Shown piece after piece: positions 1-4,602 of a DNA stretch of 9,031 bases. Under the pieces are notes generated by a model. It was given only the letters and a program-made list of their open reading frames with translations. It ran no database searches and had not been told where the DNA came from. The stretch spans positions 1-9,031 of the forward strand of contig JBHHYN010000120.1 in NCBI GenBank assembly GCA_046757565.1, given 5' to 3'. Every line of letters begins with the position of its first letter. Within the stretch, counting starts at the first letter, position 1. Both the position numbers and the translations under genes were made by a program. The DNA is from JBHHYN01 sp046757565 (GTDB lineage: Bacteria > Pseudomonadota > Gammaproteobacteria > Eutrophobiales > Eutrophobiaceae).

Positions 1-51
1 GTTTTTATTCAAAAGTCTTTCTTGTTAACCCACAGATTCTGCTGAAGAGCC
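1..51 (-). mobile_element. Probable insertion-sequence end, partial (left copy)
   Basis: Positions 9-51 are an exact reverse complement of 8989-9031 (43 of 43 bases). Read on the minus strand, the match starts abruptly with GGCTCTTCAGCAGAATCTG at position 51 and runs outward to the window edge. Just inside position 51 the two copies differ completely. A sharp boundary at the same base in two unrelated contexts is what the terminus of a multicopy mobile element looks like. The GGCTCTTC start resembles termini I associate with ISL3-family elements, but no transposase is in the window, so the family is a guess. Positions 1-8 probably continue the same element. An assembly artefact at a contig end is the main alternative. 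Confidence 0.45.
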
Positions 52-61
52 TTAACTTATT

Positions 62-206
62 TAGTATCCATCCAGAAAGAATAATTCTCGCCAAGACGCA
101 AAGATCGCAAAGTGACAAGTGATTGTTATTAAAGTCATGCAAAAATGTTTTCCTGGCGTCTTTGCGCCTTTGCGAGAAAAATATTGACGTTTATGGATGG
201 ACACTA
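62..206. repeat. MITE-like palindromic repeat downstream of frr
   Basis: The outer arms 62-78 (TAGTATCCATCCAGAAA) and 190-206 (TTTATGGATGGACACTA) are inverted copies matching at 15 of 17 bases. Inside them, 85-108 and 155-178 form a second, imperfect inverted pair built on TTCTCGC, AAAG and CGCAAAGA units. The whole segment can fold into one long hairpin about 145 bases in length and encodes nothing convincing. CGCAAAGACGCAAAG-type repeats are, from memory, common dispersed intergenic repeats in many bacterial genomes. The element ends 1 base beyond the frr stop codon, so it would lie at the 3' end of the rpsB-operon transcript. It could act there as a terminator or RNA-stability element, but no T-tract shows this. 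Confidence 0.6.
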
Positions 207-207
207 T

Positions 208-768
208 TTAGATCTCCATCAAATCCTTCTCTTTTTCGGCCAGTATCTTATCGATTTCCGCGATATGGTTATCGGTAAGTTTCTGCACCCGCTCTTCATC
301 CCGCCGCTCGGCATCTTCCGTAATGTCCTTCTCCTTAATCAGATTCTTCAACGTATGGTTGGCGTCCCGGCGGATATTACGTATCGCTACCCTTGCTTTT
401 TCGGCCTCGGCGCGAACGACCTTGGTCAACTCCTTGCGCCGCTCCTCCGTCAGGGGTGGAAGCGGCACCCGGATCATATCGCCTGCCGTGACTGGATTCA
501 GGCCGAGATCGGAGTTCATGATGGCCTTCTCTATTTCCGGAATAGCTGTTTTATCCCAGGCGCTGACGTTCAGGGTCCGCGCATCCTGGACATTGATATT
601 GGCCGCCTGATTGAGCGGGACTTCCGCGCCGTAGTAGCTGACCGAAATATGTTCGAGCAAACTGGGGTGCGCCCGGCCGGTACGGACCTTTACCAGTCCC
701 TGCTTTAATGCCCCCAGGCTCTTGTCCATACGCTGACCGGCATCTTTAATAATTTCATCATCTGTCAT
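208..768 (-). CDS. frr: Ribosome recycling factor (RRF)
   Basis: This gene encodes the cytoplasmic factor that, with EF-G, splits the post-termination ribosome so that its subunits can be reused. The product is 186 residues (185 in E. coli) and is colinear with the family. It has the VRTGRAHPSLL segment near residue 28, SDLGLNP near 86, RVPLPPLTEERRKELTK near 100, and the IRNIRRDAN helix with the conserved arginine near 133. The ATG at 766-768 was chosen because the protein then begins MTDDEIIKDAG, as in known RRFs, and AGGG lies 8 bases upstream. A longer frame from a TTG at 787-789 would add seven unmatched residues. It starts 21 bases after pyrH, so it is the last gene of the rpsB-tsf-pyrH-frr operon. 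The usual following genes uppS-cdsA-dxr are absent; repeats follow instead. Confidence 0.97.
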   Translation of the reverse strand: MTDDEIIKDAGQRMDKSLGALKQGLVKVRTGRAHPSLLEHISVSYYGAEVPLNQAANINVQDARTLNVSAWDKTAIPEIEKAIMNSDLGLNPVTAGDMIRVPLPPLTEERRKELTKVVRAEAEKARVAIRNIRRDANHTLKNLIKEKDITEDAERRDEERVQKLTDNHIAEIDKILAEKEKDLMEI

Positions 769-789
769 GGCCGTGGCCCTGTATTGCAA

Positions 790-1518
790 TTATTGTATCA
801 CAAGCGTGCCTTCATTCTCGCCCCGCGCCGCCCGCAACAAGGCGCCGGTTTTCATCATGTCCAATACCCTGAGTGGCATATCATTCTCCCGGCACAGCAC
901 GATCGCCGTCGTATCCATCACCTTAAGCTTACGCTCAATGACCTCATCATAGCTTAATTTATCATAGCGTTCGGCAGTTTTATCATGGACTGGATCGGCA
1001 GAATAAATACCGTCCACCTTGGTCGCCTTGATTAATAGATCGGCATTGATTTCGACCGCCCGCAGACTGGCCGCCGAGTCCGTAGTAAAGAAGGGATTAC
1101 CGGTGCCTGCGGCAAAGATGACGATGCGGCCCTTTTCAAGATGCCGGACCGCACGCCGCCTGATGTAATCTTCGCAAACTTCATTAATTACGATGGCGGA
1201 CATGACCCGGGCATGCATTCCGAGTTGTTCCAGGGCGTCCTGAAGGGCCAGGGAGTTCATAATCGTAGCGAGCATGCCCATGTGATCCGCGGTTATCCGG
1301 TCAATACCGGCGGCAGCAAGACCCGAACCCCGAAAAAAATTCCCGGCGCCTATGACTACGGCCATCTCAATACCGTTGGTTTTCAGTTCCACTATTTCTC
1401 CGGCAATGCGCCTGATGACTGCCGGATCAATACCATAATCGGCCTCGCCCATCAGGGCCTCGCCACTCAACTTCAGTAGTATGCGCCGGTATTGAAAATC
1501 CTGAACTGGGGAGGACAA
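790..1518 (-). CDS. pyrH: UMP kinase (uridylate kinase)
   Basis: The product phosphorylates UMP to UDP with ATP, a step of de novo pyrimidine nucleotide synthesis. It belongs to the bacterial amino-acid-kinase fold and is unrelated to eukaryotic UMP/CMP kinases. At 242 residues it matches the usual length (241 in E. coli). Visible motifs are ILLKLSGEAL near residues 13-22, the glycine loop GAGNFFRG at 57-64 (often GGGN in relatives), DHMGMLAT at 78-85, GTGNPFFTTD at 138-147 for nucleotide binding, and KATKVDG at 164-170. The start is a TTG at 1516-1518: no in-frame ATG or GTG lies upstream before the preceding gene, and the next ATG would remove the KLSGEAL motif. An AAGAG about 8 bases upstream is a weak ribosome-binding site. 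The gap to tsf is 32 bases. Confidence 0.96.
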   Translation of the reverse strand: MSSPVQDFQYRRILLKLSGEALMGEADYGIDPAVIRRIAGEIVELKTNGIEMAVVIGAGNFFRGSGLAAAGIDRITADHMGMLATIMNSLALQDALEQLGMHARVMSAIVINEVCEDYIRRRAVRHLEKGRIVIFAAGTGNPFFTTDSAASLRAVEINADLLIKATKVDGIYSADPVHDKTAERYDKLSYDEVIERKLKVMDTTAIVLCRENDMPLRVLDMMKTGALLRAARGENEGTLVIQ

Positions 1519-1550
1519 TAGTTTTACTCTTATCAGTGTTGGGCTTTCTC

Positions 1551-2435
1551 TTACATACCTGCCTGGGCCATCACTTCCCGGGCGAAGTTTTCACTTTTTT
1601 TCTCTATCCCTTCTCCGACCTCAAAGCGAACAAAACTATTCACCCTGGCCTGCTTGCTGTTAAGTAATTCCCCCACAGACTGATCCGGGTCCTTGACGAA
1701 CGGCTGACCCAACAAAGTGATTTCATTAATAAATTTCTTGAGCCGCCCCGTGACCATCTTTTCTATTATATCGGGCGGCTTGCCACTCTCATTGGCCTGT
1801 GCAGTATATATTTCCTTCTCCTTGTCCAGCATCTCCTGCGCCATATCAGCTTCGGAAATACAGACAGGGCGGCTTGCCGCAATGTGCATCGCAATATCCC
1901 TGGCCAGGCCGGCATCGCCACCGTCAATATCGGCCAGCACGCCAATACGATCAGCGTGCACATAACTGCCCAGCTCGTTACCGGCCCTCTGCATCACCTT
2001 GAATCGCCTGATACCTATATTCTCACCCAATTTGGCAACCAGTTGCAGGCGCCCCTCTTCCACGCCGCATCCGTCGCTGCCAGCCAGAGGTAAATCATTC
2101 AGCTCTTCATGGCTGTTAGGTTCCCCTGTAAGGAGGGTTTCTGTGACTGCATAGGCAAAATTCCGAAAATTCTCGTCCTTGGCAACGAAATCGGTTTCGC
2201 AGTTGATTTCCACGATAACCGCTTTTCCAGCATCGGTTGCTTGTTTGATAAAAATAATTCCTTCAGCCGCAATTCGGCCTGCCCTTTTTGCTGCTTTGGC
2301 AACACCCGACTTACGCATCGAAGCAATGGCCGCTTCCATATCTCCATGAACCTCCTGCAAGGCCTTCTTGCAATCCATCATGCCCGCGCCGGTCCGTTGC
2401 CGTAACTCTTTCACCATAGAGGCTGTAATCTGCAT
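1551..2435 (-). CDS. tsf: Translation elongation factor Ts
   Basis: EF-Ts is the guanine nucleotide exchange factor that regenerates EF-Tu-GTP from EF-Tu-GDP during elongation. The N-terminal UBA-like domain carries the family signature LRQRTGAGMMDCKKAL. The core carries the second signature, VEINCETDFVAKDENF, whose TDFV residues contact EF-Tu. The C-terminus FAREVMAQAGM is typical. The ATG at 2433-2435 is preferred because it gives MQITASMVKELR, matching E. coli MAEITASLVKELR, and places AAGAG 9 bases upstream. An ATG two codons earlier (2439-2441) would have AAGAG only 3 bases away and cannot be excluded. From that earlier ATG only 6 bases separate tsf from the rpsB stop, so the two are likely translated in tandem from one transcript. 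The length (294 residues) is slightly above the E. coli protein. Confidence 0.96.
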   Translation of the reverse strand: MQITASMVKELRQRTGAGMMDCKKALQEVHGDMEAAIASMRKSGVAKAAKRAGRIAAEGIIFIKQATDAGKAVIVEINCETDFVAKDENFRNFAYAVTETLLTGEPNSHEELNDLPLAGSDGCGVEEGRLQLVAKLGENIGIRRFKVMQRAGNELGSYVHADRIGVLADIDGGDAGLARDIAMHIAASRPVCISEADMAQEMLDKEKEIYTAQANESGKPPDIIEKMVTGRLKKFINEITLLGQPFVKDPDQSVGELLNSKQARVNSFVRFEVGEGIEKKSENFAREVMAQAGM

Positions 2436-2447
2436 GCTCATAATCTC

Positions 2448-3524
2448 TTAATCGTTGTCAGTTGCCGGTTCAGGTTTTGAACTGACAACCTTTTTCTTTG
2501 CAATTTTCTTCTTTGCTGTTGACTTCTTTGCTGTTGCCTTCTTCTTGCTGGCCGTCTTCTCACTCGATGTTTGAGAAGGGGTATCGTCAGTATCCACAGC
2601 TACCGGCTCCGTTGCAGTGGCCACAACCATAGAGTCACTATTCAGTTCGGAATCCGTCTCTGCTTTGACATTCTCCTGTTCGGAATTGGCCGCTTTCGCA
2701 TCAGCTCCGCCAACCCTTATTTTGCCGGGCTTCTGTATTATCTGGGCCTGTGTCTTATTTTCCTGAAGCCCAACAATCGGCGTACCGGATTCGTCCAATT
2801 CAATAAATTCGTCACCTTGTTCCTCCGCCAGCATCATGGCTACTGATCCCCGTCCATCAATAATGGCATCGGCCATGGCTTTCGTATAAAGATGGATGGA
2901 ACGGATGGCATCGTCATTACCCGGTATTACATAGTCAACACCCTGAGGACTATTATTGCTGTCCACGATAGCCACTACCGGGATACCAAGCTTGACCGCT
3001 TCACTCACCGCAATATCTTCATAACCCACATCAATGATAAACAGTGCATCCGGCAATCCAGGCATTTCCTTGATGCCTGACAGGCTGCGTTGCAGTTTCA
3101 ATAACTCCCGGTTGTGATGCATGGCCTCTTTGTTACTCATACGTCCGACACTGCCATCTTCCTGCATGGCCTCAAGCGATTTAAGGCGATTGATGGATTG
3201 TTTGACCGTCTTGAAGTTGGTCAACAAACCTCCGAGCCAGCGTCTGTTGACGTAGGGCATATTACAGCGGGTAGCTTCCTCCTGAATGATCGTTTGCGCA
3301 GCCCGCTTGGTCCCAACGAACAGGATCGTGCCTTTCTTTGCAGCTAATTTACTGATGAAATTAACCGCTTCATTAAACAGGGGAAGCGTCTGTTCAAGAT
3401 TGATAATATGGATTTTCTTGCGTTGGCCGAATAGATAAGGCGCCATTTTCGGGTTCCAGTAACGGGTTTGATGACCGAAGTGGACCCCCGCCTCCAGCAT
3501 TTCTCGCATGGTGACCGTTGACAT
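2448..3524 (-). CDS. rpsB: 30S ribosomal protein S2 with long Lys/Ala-rich C-terminal tail
   Basis: S2 binds late to the 30S subunit and, in enterobacteria, represses its own operon. Residues 1 to about 245 align throughout with E. coli S2. They include GVHFGHQTRYWNPKMAPYLF near 13-32, VGTKRAA near 70, RRWLGGLLTNFKTVKQS near 94-110, and LPDALFIIDVGYEDIAVSEA near 157-176. The protein is 358 residues against 241 in E. coli. The extra part is a Ser/Thr/Glu/Asp-rich stretch (about 255-322) followed by a basic stretch (about 323-350) with repeated AKK units, ending EPATDND. The body is intact, so this should be a functional S2. The tail looks disordered and could bind rRNA or other nucleic acid, which is inference. 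The start has AGGAG 7 bases upstream. It is the first gene of the operon. Confidence 0.97.
   Translation of the reverse strand: MSTVTMREMLEAGVHFGHQTRYWNPKMAPYLFGQRKKIHIINLEQTLPLFNEAVNFISKLAAKKGTILFVGTKRAAQTIIQEEATRCNMPYVNRRWLGGLLTNFKTVKQSINRLKSLEAMQEDGSVGRMSNKEAMHHNRELLKLQRSLSGIKEMPGLPDALFIIDVGYEDIAVSEAVKLGIPVVAIVDSNNSPQGVDYVIPGNDDAIRSIHLYTKAMADAIIDGRGSVAMMLAEEQGDEFIELDESGTPIVGLQENKTQAQIIQKPGKIRVGGADAKAANSEQENVKAETDSELNSDSMVVATATEPVAVDTDDTPSQTSSEKTASKKKATAKKSTAKKKIAKKKVVSSKPEPATDND
2490..2534 (-). repeat. Tandem pentapeptide-coding repeat in the rpsB tail
   Basis: Three consecutive 15-base units encode TAKKS, TAKKK and IAKKK (S2 residues 331-345). The first two are nearly identical at DNA level, sharing ACAGCAAAGAAG; the third has diverged to ATTGCAAAGAAA. 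This is the pattern of short in-frame tandem duplication. It resembles the Lys/Ala repeats of bacterial histone-H1-like and AlgP-type tails, a similarity of composition only. Confidence 0.65.
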
Positions 3525-3610
3525 AGATATTCTCCTGCAGGGTTAAGCCTCCACACATCCCATATAATGATCCCGCAGTTGTTTTTCTGCAAAATAGCGC
3601 TGATCCTTCG
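3525..3610 (-). promoter_or_regulatory. rpsB leader, probable S2 autoregulatory site
   Basis: The roughly 100-base untranslated leader carries, on the minus strand between 3566 and 3540, TATATGGGAT, then GTGGAGGC, then TTAACCC. As I recall it, the E. coli rpsB leader has nearly the same string (ATATGGGAT, GTGGAGGC, ATAACCC) just before its ribosome-binding site. In E. coli this leader is where S2 represses translation of rpsB-tsf. GGG and CCC within the motif can pair, and a small stem GCAG/CTGC (3575-3578 with 3587-3590) lies just upstream. The ribosome-binding site AGGAG follows immediately. Conservation is strong enough to propose the same control here. The boundaries are approximate. Confidence 0.65.
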
Positions 3611-3612
3611 CC

Positions 3613-3630
3613 AGCCCTCCATGGAGGGCT
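3613..3630. repeat. Perfect 18-bp palindrome near the rpsB transcription start
   Basis: AGCCCTCCATGGAGGGCT is a perfect palindrome with no loop. It lies directly downstream of the proposed rpsB -10 box (3632-3637) and overlaps the discriminator and the expected start site. It could be an operator for a dimeric DNA-binding protein, or chance symmetry. The GC-rich sequence just after the -10 box would also fit stringent control, as seen at ribosomal promoters. Confidence 0.4.
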
Positions 3631-3631
3631 G

Positions 3632-3659
3632 ATTCTAACGTCAACACATTGACTGTTAC
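3632..3659 (-). promoter_or_regulatory. Proposed sigma70 promoter of rpsB operon
   Basis: On the minus strand a -10 box TAGAAT (3632-3637, 5 of 6 to consensus) follows a -35 box GTAACA (3654-3659, 4 of 6) with a 16-base spacer. A GC-rich CAGCCC discriminator follows. Transcription from about 3625 would give a leader of about 100 bases that contains the whole conserved S2 motif. That fits the architecture of this operon in other gammaproteobacteria. Confidence 0.5.
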
Positions 3660-3713
3660 ACAGAAACGGGTACGGGACACCCCATATACGGTTTGAATGT
3701 GTGTGTGTCTTTA

Positions 3714-3762
3714 GAACCTATCTCAACATCCCGCGTGAGTCGCGGGATGTTGAGATAGGTTC
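3714..3762. repeat. Perfect 22-bp-arm hairpin between divergent genes
   Basis: The left arm 3714-3735 (begins GAACCTATCTCAACATC, ends CCGCG) and right arm 3741-3762 are exact reverse complements, separated by the five-base loop TGAGT. Flanking bases do not continue the symmetry. It lies between two divergently transcribed genes, so no gene in the window ends here, and neither side has a T-tract. It is therefore unlikely to be an ordinary terminator. It may be a dispersed repeat unit, an operator, or a structured part of the map leader if map transcription starts upstream of it. Confidence 0.7.
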
Positions 3763-3832
3763 CAGTTTGCGTAATTCGCGGGCGCTTTATACCATAGTTG
3801 ACACGATGCAACAAATCATTCTGGAATAATCC
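3763..3832 (+). promoter_or_regulatory. map upstream region, promoter not clearly resolved
   Basis: The map promoter must lie in or upstream of this stretch. The best candidate is a weak pair, TTGCGT (3767-3772) and TACCAT (3790-3795) with a 17-base spacer, overlapping TTTATACC. A perfect TTGACA at 3798-3803 has no -10 box at a usable distance. The ribosome-binding site before the map ATG is weak: GGAA, 7 bases upstream. The rest of the gap, 3660-3713, holds a GT run (about 3698-3708) and a segment GGGACACCCCATATACGG that may be part of a dispersed repeat. Confidence 0.25.
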
Positions 3833-4600
3833 ATGCCTGTCACCATTAAATCACCGGAAGAGATTGAAAAAATGCAGCTATCGTGTCAGTTAGCGGCCGA
3901 TGTCCTGATGATGATCGAGCCTTATGTAACGCCGGGTACCAGTACCAATGAACTGGACGAAATCTGTCATGATTATATCGTCAACGCACAAAATGCCATT
4001 CCCGCCCCGCTGAATTACCGCGGCTTTCCCAAATCCACCTGCACCTCGGTGAATCACGTCGTTTGCCATGGAATACCCGGGACAAAAAAGCTAAAGGACG
4101 GCGATATCATCAATATTGATATTACCGTAATAAAAGATGGCTACCACGGTGACACCAGCAAGATGTTCCTGGTTGGCAAACCATCCATCCGCGCCAAACG
4201 TCTGGTTGACATCACCTACGAATGCATGGCTATTGGCATCCGCATGGTCAAACCGGGGCTAAGGTTGGGGGATTTAGGCTGGGCCATTCAGTCCCATGCG
4301 GAATCCAGGCACTGCTCGGTAGTCAGGGAATATTGCGGCCACGGGATCGGCAGGGAATTTCATGAAGAACCCCAGATATTACATTATGGTGAAAAAGGGA
4401 CCGGCCTGGTGCTTGAACCCGGCATGACCTTCACCATTGAGCCAATGATCAACGCGGGTAAACGTCATGTAAAGCTGTTGCCGGACAACTGGACCGTGGT
4501 GACCAAGGATCGATCGCTTTCCGCCCAATGGGAGCACACTGTCCTGGTGACGGAAAACGGCCACGAAGTCCTGACGAAACGCCCCGAAGAAGATTTCTAG
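3833..4600 (+). CDS. map: Methionine aminopeptidase, type I
   Basis: This is a cytoplasmic metalloenzyme that removes the initiator methionine from nascent proteins when the second residue is small. It is an M24A family member of 255 residues without an N-terminal extension. All five expected metal ligands are present: D96 (in NIDITV), D107 (in HGDTSK), H170 (in CGHGIG), E203 (in TIEPM) and E234 (in WEHT). H79 in VCHGIP is the substrate-binding histidine. The ATG at 3833 gives the usual N-terminus, MPVTIKSPEEIEKM. It is divergent from rpsB, as in many gammaproteobacteria. glnD begins only 2 bases after its TAG stop, so the two are likely cotranscribed. Confidence 0.97.
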   Translation: MPVTIKSPEEIEKMQLSCQLAADVLMMIEPYVTPGTSTNELDEICHDYIVNAQNAIPAPLNYRGFPKSTCTSVNHVVCHGIPGTKKLKDGDIINIDITVIKDGYHGDTSKMFLVGKPSIRAKRLVDITYECMAIGIRMVKPGLRLGDLGWAIQSHAESRHCSVVREYCGHGIGREFHEEPQILHYGEKGTGLVLEPGMTFTIEPMINAGKRHVKLLPDNWTVVTKDRSLSAQWEHTVLVTENGHEVLTKRPEEDF

Positions 4601-4602
4601 AC

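Noticed and set aside
145..708. 187-codon plus-strand open frame across frr
   Set aside because: It is antisense to a confidently identified frr and its translation resembles no family I recognise.
769..789. TTG start giving frr seven extra residues
   Set aside because: Family N-termini match from MTDDEIIKDAG onward, and the ATG at 766-768 has AGGG at good spacing.
3639..3644. Minus-strand TTGACG as the rpsB -35 box
   Set aside because: The -10 position at 17 bases falls on TGGAGG within the palindrome, which is not a -10 box. TAGAAT with GTAACA is better.
3714..3762. The hairpin as an intrinsic terminator
   Set aside because: Both neighbouring genes are transcribed away from it, and no T-tract follows either arm.
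3798..3803. Perfect TTGACA as the map -35 box
   Set aside because: At 16-18 bases downstream there is only CTGGAA-type sequence and no -10 box before the ATG at 3833.
4528..4602. Upstream in-frame ATG that would lengthen glnD by 25 residues
   Set aside because: It lies inside the 3' end of map, and the extra residues match nothing in GlnD. The ATG at 4603, 2 bases after the map stop, is the natural start.
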